Source of the DNA: Bradyrhizobium paxllaeri
Lineage (GTDB): Bacteria > Pseudomonadota > Alphaproteobacteria > Rhizobiales > Xanthobacteraceae
Reading direction: 5' to 3'
Assembly: GCF_001693515.2 (NCBI RefSeq)
Contig: NZ_CP042968.1
Span: 4,216,001 to 4,280,000 of the forward strand
Length of the DNA stretch: 64,000 nt
Positions 35,340-43,181 of this stretch are shown here, piece after piece. Made by a program: the position numbers and the translations under genes. Every line of letters begins with the position of its first letter. Within the stretch, counting starts at the first letter, position 1. A model generated the notes under the pieces. That model was given only the letters and a program-made list of their open reading frames with translations. It was not told the origin of the DNA and made no database searches.

Positions 35340-36380
35340 TCACGTCTTCTCGAACGGCACGTCGATCTTGCTGCGCTTCTCCAGCCACGCCGGCACCGGC
35401 AGGTTCTTCGAGCGCATGAACTCCGGATTGAACAGCTTTGACTGATAGCGATTGCCGGAGTCGGCAAGGATGGTCACGATGGTCTTGCCGGGACCGAGCT
35501 GCTTGGCAAGTCGGATCGCGCCGGCGATGTTGACGCCGGTCGAGCCGCCGAGGCACAGGCCCTCGTGCTCGAGCAGGTCATAGATCACCGTCACGGCTTC
35601 CTCGTCCGAGATCAGGAAAGCGTCGTCGACCTTGGCGGTCTCGATGACAGGTGTGACGCGGCCGAGCCCGATGCCTTCGGTGATCGAGTCACCCGGTGTC
35701 GATTTGGCCTTGCCGTGCTTGAACAGCTCGTACATTGCAAAGCCATGCGGATCGGCGCAGGCGTTGACAATGCCCGGGTGCTTTTCCTTCAGATAGCGGC
35801 TGACGCCGGCCAGCGTGCCGCCGGTGCCGACCGAGCAGATAAAGCCGTCGATCTTGCCGCCGGTCTGTTCCCAGATCTCCGGTCCGGTGGATTCGTAGTG
35901 CGCCTTCGCGTTGTCGAGATTGTTCCACTGGTCGGCGAACAACACGCCGTTCGGCTCGGTCTTGCGAAGCTGGGCGGCCAGCCGCCGGCCGACATGCTGG
36001 TAGTTGTTCGGATTGGCGTAAGGCAGCGCCGGCACCTCGACGAGTTCGGCGCCGCACAGCCGCAGCATATCCTTCTTTTCCTGGCTCTGCGTTTCCGGGA
36101 TCAGGATAAGCGTGCGGTAACCGCGCGCGCTGGCGACCACAGCGAGACCGATGCCGGTGTTGCCGGCGGTCGATTCCACCACCAGGCCGCCGGGCTTGAG
36201 CTCGCCGCGCTTCTCGGCCTCCAGGATCATCCATTTGCCCGCGCGGTCCTTGACCGACTGTCCCGGATTCATGAATTCGGCCTTGCCGAGAATGGTGCAG
36301 CCGGTGGCTTCGGAAGCGTGCTTCAGCTTGATGAGGGGAGTATTGCCGATCGCTTCGATAACGTCTTTGTTGAAGGCCAT
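35340..36380 (-). CDS. cysK: cysteine synthase A (O-acetylserine sulfhydrylase)
   Basis: A 346-residue PLP enzyme (fold type II) that makes cysteine from O-acetylserine and sulfide. PLP should bind Lys44 in NPGQSVKDRAGKW. VESTAGNTGIGLAVVA is the substrate loop and SVGTGGTLAGVS the phosphate-binding loop. It is about 30 residues longer than E. coli CysK because of inserts near 120-150 and 280-300. It is transcribed alone on the minus strand. Confidence 0.9.
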   Translation of the reverse strand: MAFNKDVIEAIGNTPLIKLKHASEATGCTILGKAEFMNPGQSVKDRAGKWMILEAEKRGELKPGGLVVESTAGNTGIGLAVVASARGYRTLILIPETQSQEKKDMLRLCGAELVEVPALPYANPNNYQHVGRRLAAQLRKTEPNGVLFADQWNNLDNAKAHYESTGPEIWEQTGGKIDGFICSVGTGGTLAGVSRYLKEKHPGIVNACADPHGFAMYELFKHGKAKSTPGDSITEGIGLGRVTPVIETAKVDDAFLISDEEAVTVIYDLLEHEGLCLGGSTGVNIAGAIRLAKQLGPGKTIVTILADSGNRYQSKLFNPEFMRSKNLPVPAWLEKRSKIDVPFEKT

Positions 36381-36471
36381 GTCGTTGAAATCGCCGGTTT
36401 GTTTGCCTAATCGTTGAGCGACCCTAAAGGACCGCCGCTAGCCGCACAAGCCAGCGTTGCGGCAGGGCAGA

Positions 36472-37701
36472 TCAGCCCGATTTCGCAAACACCACCTGGC
36501 GCACGTCGATATTTCCCGACAGGAAACCGGCCTCGCAATAGGCGAGGTAATATTCCCAGAGCCGCCGGAAGCGATCGTCGAAACCCGACGGCGTCAGGTT
36601 TGGCCACGCCGCGCGGAAATTGTTTCGCCAGATCGCAAGCGTCTTGGCATAATCTTGCCCAAAGATGCGCTCGCGGATGACGGGAACACCGAAGCGCTCG
36701 CCCAGCGTTTTGAGAATCTCCGGCGAGGGCAGCATCCCGCCCGGGAAGACGTAGCGCTGGATGAAGTCGACTTCGCGGCGGTAGGTCTGGAACAGGCTGT
36801 CCTGGATGGTGATGGCCTGGATGCCGGCGAGCCCGCCGGGAAGCAGACGGTCGCGCAACTGTGAAAAATAGTTCGGCCAGAATTGCTCGCCGACCGCCTC
36901 GATCATCTCGATCGAGGCGATGCGGTCGTAGCGGTCGCGCTCGTCGCGATAATCCCTGAGCTTGATCTCGACCTTGTCGCTGAGCCCGGCATTGTGAATC
37001 CGCGCTTGTGCGAAATCGCGCTGCTCCTTGCTGATGGTGAGGCCTACTACCCTGGCGCCGAACGTCTTGGCGGCGTATTCGGCAAAGCCGCCCCATCCGC
37101 AGCCGATCTCCAGGAGCTTCTGGCCTGGCCGCAGATCGATGGCTTCGGCGAGCCGCCGGTACTTGTTGTGTTGCGCGGCCGTCAGGTCGGGCGTGTCGTC
37201 TTCGAACAGCGCCGACGAATAGGTCATGCTCGGATCGAGCCACGCCGAATAGAAGGCGTTGCCGATGTCGTAATGCGCATAGATGTTGCGGCGAGCCTGC
37301 CGCCGCGTATTGCGGTTGAGCCAATGCCTGATGAACTGCAGCGTGCGCGCCAGCGGGTTGGCGACCAGCATCGTCTGCATCCAGTCCTGGTTGACGCAGA
37401 ACAGATAGAGGAATTGCGTGAGGTCGGGCGTGTCCCATTCGCCGCGCAGATAGGCTTCCGCAATGCCGATGTCGCCGCCGCGCAGGAGTCGCGAGGCAAA
37501 GCCGTAATCGTAGATCGTCATCGCCGCCGCCGGGCCCGGCCCGTTGCCGCCCAGCCGCACCATGCGGCCGTCGGCCAGCGTCACGTCGAGCGTGCCATGT
37601 TGCAGCTTTGAACCGAAGCCCAGCGCCAGCCGGACCAGGCGGGGCAATTCCGGAAACGTTGCGTCTACGGTTTCCGATGTGACCGAAATTAACTCGGACA
37701 T
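36472..37701 (-). CDS. cyclopropane-fatty-acyl-phospholipid synthase family methyltransferase
   Basis: A 409-residue SAM-dependent enzyme that modifies unsaturated acyl chains of membrane phospholipids. The SAM loop LEIGCGWGGFAEYAA, YDIGNAFYSAWLD and ASIEMIEAVGEQFW are CFA-synthase features. It is last in an operon with DUF1365 and an FAD oxidoreductase. In Rhodobacter and other proteobacteria such trios belong to stress-induced lipid modification (singlet oxygen response, methylated or furan fatty acids), so classical cyclopropanation is only one possibility. ATG 37701 is the first in-frame start that is not shadow coding. Confidence 0.88.
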   Translation of the reverse strand: MSELISVTSETVDATFPELPRLVRLALGFGSKLQHGTLDVTLADGRMVRLGGNGPGPAAAMTIYDYGFASRLLRGGDIGIAEAYLRGEWDTPDLTQFLYLFCVNQDWMQTMLVANPLARTLQFIRHWLNRNTRRQARRNIYAHYDIGNAFYSAWLDPSMTYSSALFEDDTPDLTAAQHNKYRRLAEAIDLRPGQKLLEIGCGWGGFAEYAAKTFGARVVGLTISKEQRDFAQARIHNAGLSDKVEIKLRDYRDERDRYDRIASIEMIEAVGEQFWPNYFSQLRDRLLPGGLAGIQAITIQDSLFQTYRREVDFIQRYVFPGGMLPSPEILKTLGERFGVPVIRERIFGQDYAKTLAIWRNNFRAAWPNLTPSGFDDRFRRLWEYYLAYCEAGFLSGNIDVRQVVFAKSG

Positions 37702-37756
37702 GTGCGATCCATCGAACGTCGGTTTACCCCGACTTCGCATGGCCGATCGGCCCTGC

Positions 37757-38599
37757 TCAGTCTTCGGCATGGGCGGACAACGCTGGCGAAGTATAATCGT
37801 TGCCGTTCCCGCTCGCCAAGCCGGTATTGAAGGCGGCATGCTGCCGCGGGACCTGCCGCGCGCCCTTGAGCCAAAGCCGCAGCGCCTCCCAATGTATCGC
37901 CGCCATGACCTTGAATGTGACCAGCGGCAGAGCCAAGAACGTCCGCAGCAACTCCTTGGTGTTGAGCATGCGGCGGTGACCATTGAAGGTTGCAGCGAGG
38001 AGGGGGCCTTCGCGGCTGGTTTCCAGAATTCGCAACTGCACACGCTTGTCGGGCGGCAGCACGCGAAAATGGTAGCGCATGGCCATCTCGATAAAGGGCG
38101 AGACGTAAAACAGCTTGTCCTGCCGCTGCCGCACGCCGGCACAGCTGACATCGCTTGGCGTCACCGGCAGGACGTAAGCGTGGATATCGCCAAAGGTGTT
38201 GCGCACCTCGTAGATCAGAAGTGCCAATTCGCGGTTCGCGCGGTAGCAGAAATAGACCGACAACGGATTGAACGCGTAGCCCAGCAGGCGGGGATAGCAG
38301 AGCAGCAGCACCGGCCCGCCTGTGAGGTCGATGCCGCGTTCGGCCGCGCAACGCTGCGCATAGGCGCGCAGGGATGAGCCGTCCCGCGGACCATGGTCGG
38401 CCTCGTGAAAACTGTAGAGCGCCGCGCGGTTGACGCCGAACAGCGGCGATTGCCGGTCCGCGTCTTCCAGCCGGTCCAGGTCGATCAGCAGGCTCATCAC
38501 ACGATAGCTGAAGCGATGGCCGATCGGCTTCAGCCGCGCATGCATGACGTCGCCGATGTAAAGCGCCGCAGCGTCGGCTCTTGTCGGTGTTTCCCCCAT
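37757..38599 (-). CDS. DUF1365 family protein
   Basis: A 280-residue soluble protein matching DUF1365. Hallmarks are LYIGDVMHARLKPIGHRFSY near the start, PRLLGYAFNPLSVYFCY and VRNTFGDIHAYVLP. The function is unproven. The family nearly always sits beside an FAD oxidoreductase and a CFA-type methyltransferase, as here, so a role in acyl-chain modification is inferred. ATG 38599 lies 4 nt after the FAD gene stop; the upstream open frame overlaps that gene. Confidence 0.88.
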   Translation of the reverse strand: MGETPTRADAAALYIGDVMHARLKPIGHRFSYRVMSLLIDLDRLEDADRQSPLFGVNRAALYSFHEADHGPRDGSSLRAYAQRCAAERGIDLTGGPVLLLCYPRLLGYAFNPLSVYFCYRANRELALLIYEVRNTFGDIHAYVLPVTPSDVSCAGVRQRQDKLFYVSPFIEMAMRYHFRVLPPDKRVQLRILETSREGPLLAATFNGHRRMLNTKELLRTFLALPLVTFKVMAAIHWEALRLWLKGARQVPRQHAAFNTGLASGNGNDYTSPALSAHAED

Positions 38600-38603
38600 G
38601 GGG

Positions 38604-39917
38604 TTACTCCGCAGCTTCCGCCAGCTCTCGCGGCGCTTCCCGCCATGGCGCCGTCGCGCCGAGCGCTTCTGCAACGGCAAGGCCGGAGCGCAATCCGTCC
38701 TCGTGGAAACCGTATCCGGTCCATGCGCCGCAGAACCAGGTATGCCGCCTGCCTTGAATTTCGGGCAGGCGCTTCTGGGCGGCAAAAGCGACGGCGTTGT
38801 ACTGCGGATGCTCGCAAAGATACTTGCCGAAGGTCAGCGCGGGATCGGGCGCGACCGGCGGGTTGAGGCTGACGAACAGCGGCTTGTCGGGATCGATGCC
38901 CTGCAGCTCGTTCATCCAGTAGGTCACGGATACGTCGTTATCGACGCTTGTCTGGCGCGGCCAGCGCAGAAAATTCCACGACGCCCAGGCGCGTCGGCGC
39001 TTCGGCATCAGGCTGATATCGCGATGCAGGTAGATCGTGTTGGGGGAATAGCCGATGGCGCCCAGGATTGAACGCTCGCGATCGTCGGCGTCCGACAGCA
39101 ACGCCAGCGCCTGGTCGCTGTGGGACGCAATCACGACATGGTCGTAAGCATTGGCCTTGCCGTGGCTGTCGTGCGCGACGACACCATGCGCAGTACGCTC
39201 GATGGCGGTGACGGCGCAGCCGAGCTTGATGCGGTCGCGGAACGAAGAGGTCAGCTTGTCGACATAGCGCTGGCTGCCGCCCTTCACGGTGCGCCAGACC
39301 GGGCGGTCATATTGCAGCAGGCGATGGTTGGCGAAAAACGCGACGAAGTTTTCGGCCGGGAAATCCAGCATTTCGCTCGACGGCGCCGACCAGATCGCAG
39401 CGCCCATCGGCGCCAGATAATCGGTCAACAGCCGTGGCGCAAAATGACGCGTGCGGAAGTATTCACCGAGCGTCAGCCCGGCCAGTTTGCCCGCGACGTA
39501 ATCCTCGACGCTCTGCTGGTTGAAGGTGAGGATGTCGCGCAGCATCCAGAGGTAGGAGGGCGACAACAGGTTGATGGGCTGCGCGAACAGTCCGCAAGCG
39601 GTCTCGAACCAGTTGTTGCCGCCGCCTTTCCATTCGAAGCGGCCGGTATCGGCCGTCACCGCAAAGCTCATGCAGCTTTCGACGGTTTCGACGCCGAGAT
39701 GGGCGAAAAGCGCCGTGAGGTCCGGATAATTCAGCTCGTTGTAGACGATGAAGCCGATGTCGACGTTAAGCTGCGCGCCGTCATAGTCGATGCTGACGGT
39801 GTGGCTGTGGCCGCCGGGCCTGAGTTCGCGATCGTAGACCGTGACCGGATATTGTTTCGACAAGGTCCAAGCCGCGGCGTTGCCACTGATTCCCGTACCG
39901 ACCACCGCGACCCGCAT
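38604..39917 (-). CDS. FAD-dependent oxidoreductase of the lipid-modification cluster
   Basis: A 437-residue amine-oxidase/desaturase-fold flavoprotein. The Rossmann motif VVGTGISGNAAAW (GTGISG at 7-12), the second FAD contact RPGGHSHTV and the C-terminal FAD-binding region (TWFCGAWTGYGFHEDGLRSG) are all present. It probably oxidises a modified acyl chain made by the CFA-type enzyme. First gene of the minus-strand trio, its promoter should lie in the 350-bp gap shared with the efflux operon. Confidence 0.88.
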   Translation of the reverse strand: MRVAVVGTGISGNAAAWTLSKQYPVTVYDRELRPGGHSHTVSIDYDGAQLNVDIGFIVYNELNYPDLTALFAHLGVETVESCMSFAVTADTGRFEWKGGGNNWFETACGLFAQPINLLSPSYLWMLRDILTFNQQSVEDYVAGKLAGLTLGEYFRTRHFAPRLLTDYLAPMGAAIWSAPSSEMLDFPAENFVAFFANHRLLQYDRPVWRTVKGGSQRYVDKLTSSFRDRIKLGCAVTAIERTAHGVVAHDSHGKANAYDHVVIASHSDQALALLSDADDRERSILGAIGYSPNTIYLHRDISLMPKRRRAWASWNFLRWPRQTSVDNDVSVTYWMNELQGIDPDKPLFVSLNPPVAPDPALTFGKYLCEHPQYNAVAFAAQKRLPEIQGRRHTWFCGAWTGYGFHEDGLRSGLAVAEALGATAPWREAPRELAEAAE

Positions 39918-40002
39918 TTCTGGCCCTCCATTGCACGAGGCGAGATACGGGGGGCTGTTCCCGGGGGTTTCAAATCGGCCACAGGCAGGGGAAAATCCCC
40001 AT

Positions 40003-40021
40003 GAAATCTTCGTAAGATTTC
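40003..40021. other. hairpin in the efflux/lipid intergenic region
   Basis: GAAATCTT, loop CGT, AAGATTTC: a perfect 8-bp AT-rich stem in an otherwise GC-rich area. It could be an operator for a dimeric regulator or an RNA stem in the leader of either divergent gene. Confidence 0.45.
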
Positions 40022-40071
40022 GGCGTCCTGTGGAACCCCGGCATCGTTCGAAACCCTATAAAATAAGGAGA

Positions 40072-40119
40072 ATGAGCGCTTTGCCGGCTGTTTTGCGCCG
40101 CCGCTCGGACCATTGGTGA
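40072..40119 (+). CDS. possible 15-residue leader peptide upstream of the efflux operon
   Basis: ATG at 40072 has an excellent Shine-Dalgarno (AAGGAG ending 1 nt before). The ORF MSALPAVLRRRSDHW then stops, about 150 nt before the outer membrane factor. The three consecutive CGC arginine codons resemble regulatory leader peptides, but the AAGGAG-ATG spacing is very short. It may be chance. No structure pairing with the downstream ribosome site was worked out. Confidence 0.25.
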   Translation: MSALPAVLRRRSDHW

Positions 40120-40267
40120 AGGGCAGCGCGGGGCTGTCCGCGTCCCGGCCGCAAGGGTAATATCTGCTTCGGTTCAAACGGAAGCATCACCCCGTGATCG
40201 TATTGCAGGCCAACAGGAGAAGCGCTCGTTATGCGCCGGGCCGGGATTTGCCCGGTGGAGAACGGGT

Positions 40268-41755
40268 GTGACCCAAGGAAGTACAACTGCTGCGATCGAG
40301 ATTTGGCCTGCGCTCATTCCGGGCGCGAAGCGGCTGGCGCGATCACTTGCGGTGCTTGGCTTCGTTGCCAGTTCCGCTGGCTGCATCCTGACCAAGGACC
40401 TGCCCGATCCCGCGCTCGACATTCCCGAGGGCTACAAGGCGGCCCGGCTTTCGAAGCCCAAGGATGCGCCGCCGACGCTCGACTGGTGGCGCGGCTTCCG
40501 TTCGCGCGAGCTGACGAGCCTGATGGAGGAGGCGCAAACCGTCAATCTGGACATCGCCGCCGCCACCGCGCGGTTCCAGCAGGCCGATGCGCAGGCGCGA
40601 ATCGCGGGCGCGGCGTTGTTGCCGAGCCTCAGCGGTACCGGTTCAGAGAGCTATTCGCGCACCTCCGGATCGAGCGCCAGCGGCCTGACCAATGGCGGCC
40701 GCGAGGTGGTCAACTACTCGGCCTCGTTCAGCGCCAGCTATGAACTCGATTTCTGGGGCAAGAATCGCGACGCCGCGCAAGCCGCGGAAGAGACCGCGAT
40801 CGCCAACCGCTTCGACCGCGACGTCGTCGCGCTGACCACGCTGACGACGGTTGCCAACGCTTATTTCCAGGTGCTAACCGCGCAGGACCGGCTTCGGACC
40901 GCGCAGCAGAACATCGCCAGCGCCGAGCGCATCCTCAACGCCATCCGCGACCGCTTCAAAGCCGGGACCGGCACCGACCTCGACGTCGCGCAGCAGGAGA
41001 GTGTGGTCGCCAACCAGCGCGCGCAGGTACCACCGCTGAAACAGACGCTCGACCAGAACATCAACGCGCTGGCAACCCTGGTGTCGAGGCCGCCGGAATC
41101 CGTTCGCGTCAAGGGCGGGTCACTCAACCAGATCGGGTCGCCGAGGGTCACGCCCGGCCTGCCGTCGGAGTTACTGACCCAGCGTCCTGACATCCGCCGA
41201 CAGGAAGCGCAGCTTGCCTCGGCGACCGCCAATGTCGGCAATGCCCGCGCGCAGTTCTTTCCAAGCATCCAATTGACCGGGCAGGGCGGCTATCAAAGCT
41301 CGGCGCTGTCCTCGCTGTTTCAGCCGCACGCCGCCTTCTTCAGCATGGTCGGCAGCCTGACCCAGCCGATCTTCGACGGCGGCAGGATCCTCGGCAATTT
41401 CGAGTTTACCAAGGCGCGGCAGGACGAGTTGCTGCAGATCTATCGCAAGACCGTGGTGCAGGCCTTTGCCGATGTCGATAACGCCCTGTACTCGATCCGC
41501 CAGACCACGGAGAGGCTGCGGCTGCAGCGCGAAGTGGTGGCGGCATCGCGGCGGGCCTTCCAGCTTGCCGAGCAGCAGTTGCGAGCTGGAACCGCCGATA
41601 TCGTAACTGTGCTAAATACGCAGACGACGTTATTCCAGGCGGAGGATTTGCTGTGGCAGGCCCAACTGGCCCGGCTGCAGGCGATCGTTAGCCTCTATCA
41701 GGCGCTGGGGGGCGGCTGGGAGCCAAGGATGGAAAGGCCGGTCGATGCTCTTTAA
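40268..41755 (+). CDS. outer membrane factor lipoprotein (NodT/OprM family)
   Basis: A 495-residue outer-membrane channel. The lipobox is VASSAGC with Cys39, so it is lipid-anchored. Two outer-membrane-efflux repeats follow (about 70-270 and 280-480), with the typical TLDWWRGF and LLTQRPDIRRQEAQLASATA. It forms the TolC-like exit duct for the RND pumps encoded next. The start is GTG at 40268. The last 11 bases overlap the adaptor gene. Confidence 0.92.
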   Translation: MTQGSTTAAIEIWPALIPGAKRLARSLAVLGFVASSAGCILTKDLPDPALDIPEGYKAARLSKPKDAPPTLDWWRGFRSRELTSLMEEAQTVNLDIAAATARFQQADAQARIAGAALLPSLSGTGSESYSRTSGSSASGLTNGGREVVNYSASFSASYELDFWGKNRDAAQAAEETAIANRFDRDVVALTTLTTVANAYFQVLTAQDRLRTAQQNIASAERILNAIRDRFKAGTGTDLDVAQQESVVANQRAQVPPLKQTLDQNINALATLVSRPPESVRVKGGSLNQIGSPRVTPGLPSELLTQRPDIRRQEAQLASATANVGNARAQFFPSIQLTGQGGYQSSALSSLFQPHAAFFSMVGSLTQPIFDGGRILGNFEFTKARQDELLQIYRKTVVQAFADVDNALYSIRQTTERLRLQREVVAASRRAFQLAEQQLRAGTADIVTVLNTQTTLFQAEDLLWQAQLARLQAIVSLYQALGGGWEPRMERPVDAL

Positions 41756-43142
41756 GCCGGAAATAAAGGAAGACGCGAAGACGACGCGCAAGCGCGTCGC
41801 GCGTGGGATTGGCCGGCGGATGGTGTCGTTGACGATCACGCTATTGATCCTTGGCGGGCTCGGCTATCTCGGCTGGAACGCCTTTCAGCAGAAGCCGGGC
41901 GGCCGCAACGGGCCCGGCGCCCGCCCCGACCTTCCGGTGCCGGTGCTGGCGGCCACGCCGCGCACGCAGGATGTCCCGGTCTATCTCGACGCGGTCGGCT
42001 CGGTCCGGGCGCTGAACACGGTGACGGTGCGCTCCCAGGTCGACGGCAAACTGATCAAGGTCAACTTCGTCGAAGGCCAGGACGTCAAGCAGGGCGACGT
42101 GCTCGCCGAGATTGATCCCGTGATCTACCAGGCCCAGTACGATCAGGCGGTGGCCAAGAAGGCGCAAGACGAGGCGCTGCTTGCCAACCAGAAGCTCGAT
42201 CTGGCGCGCTATCAGCAGCTTGCCGCCTCGAATGCAGGTTCCAAGCAGCAGGCCGATACGCAGCGTGCCGTGGTCGCCCAGCAGGAGGCGCTGGTGCAGG
42301 CCGACCAGGCCGCGATCGACAATGCGAAGGCGATGCTCGGCTATACCAAGATCATCGCGCCGTTGACCGGGCGCGCCGGCCTGCGCCAGGTCGACCAGGG
42401 CAACATCATCCGCGCCGCCGACGCGACCGGGCTCGTCATCCTGACGCAGTTGCAGCCGATCGCGGTGCAGTTCAGCCTGCCGCAGCAGCAAATCGTGCGC
42501 GTCAACGCCGCTGCCGCCAAGGGGCCGCTCGCGGTGGACGTGTTCGGCAATGACGGCGTGACGGTGGTCGATACCGGTATGCTGAAGGGCATCGACAACC
42601 AGGTCGATCCGACCACCGGCACGCTGAAGCTGAAGGCGGAGTTTCCGAACGCCAAATTCCAGCTCTGGCCCGGGCAGTTCGTCAATGTGCGGCTGAAGGT
42701 CGAAACGCTGGAGAAGGCGATCGTGGTGCCGACCTCGGCGGTGCAGCGCGGCCCTGTCGGGACATTCAGCTATGTGATCGGTCCCGACAATGTCGCGACC
42801 GCCAAGGCGATCGTGGTGACGCAGCAGAACGAGAACGACGCGGTGATCGCGAGCGGCCTTTCGACGTCCGACCGCGTGGTGACGACCGGCTTTGCCAATC
42901 TGTCCGACGGCGCCAGGGTCCTGATCGGCACCGACGACCGGGCGCCGACCGCCGATCTGGCGCCGCGCAAGCGCAGCCGCTCGCCGGATGCGAAGGGCGG
43001 TCAAGGCAAGGACGGCCAGGTCCATCAGGGCAAGGACGGCGAGCATCGCGGCAAGCGCGAGCGCGGCGAGGGCGACCAGAAGGGACAAACCGGACCAGCG
43101 CGAGGTGAACCATCGGGCGGCGCGGCGAAGTCGCAGCCTTGA
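41745..43142 (+). CDS. mdtA: MdtA family RND periplasmic adaptor
   Basis: A 465-residue membrane-fusion protein. It has a membrane anchor (about 26-46), a lipoyl/barrel-sandwich domain (TVTVRSQVDGKLIKVNFVEG), a helical hairpin (about 125-190), a beta barrel, and a membrane-proximal domain ending near 405. Unusually, the last 58 residues (408-465) are low-complexity Lys/Arg/Gly/Gln (such as GKDGQVHQGKDGEHRGKRER). It links the permeases to the outer membrane factor. Confidence 0.92.
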   Translation: MLFKPEIKEDAKTTRKRVARGIGRRMVSLTITLLILGGLGYLGWNAFQQKPGGRNGPGARPDLPVPVLAATPRTQDVPVYLDAVGSVRALNTVTVRSQVDGKLIKVNFVEGQDVKQGDVLAEIDPVIYQAQYDQAVAKKAQDEALLANQKLDLARYQQLAASNAGSKQQADTQRAVVAQQEALVQADQAAIDNAKAMLGYTKIIAPLTGRAGLRQVDQGNIIRAADATGLVILTQLQPIAVQFSLPQQQIVRVNAAAAKGPLAVDVFGNDGVTVVDTGMLKGIDNQVDPTTGTLKLKAEFPNAKFQLWPGQFVNVRLKVETLEKAIVVPTSAVQRGPVGTFSYVIGPDNVATAKAIVVTQQNENDAVIASGLSTSDRVVTTGFANLSDGARVLIGTDDRAPTADLAPRKRSRSPDAKGGQGKDGQVHQGKDGEHRGKRERGEGDQKGQTGPARGEPSGGAAKSQP

Positions 43143-43181
43143 TCGTCTGAAGCAACTTCGCAAAGCCATGAGTACGCAACC

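Larger units (their letters stand above)
39918..40267. other. divergent intergenic region, 350 bp, with hairpins and a micro-ORF
   Basis: This region separates the FAD oxidoreductase from the outer membrane factor gene. It contains two adjacent hairpins: GGGGA/TCCCC at 39988-40000 and GAAATCTT/AAGATTTC at 40003-40021. An AT-rich CCTATAAAATAAGGAG stretch at 40055-40070 and a 15-codon ORF with a strong ribosome site follow. I did not find a clear sigma-70 or ECF promoter. Confidence 0.5.

Noticed and set aside
39918..40071. ECF (EcfG-type GGAAC/CGTT) promoter for the lipid trio or efflux operon
   Set aside because: GGAAC occurs at 40032, but the following CGTT is only 8 nt away, and the copy on the other strand lacks a proper -10.
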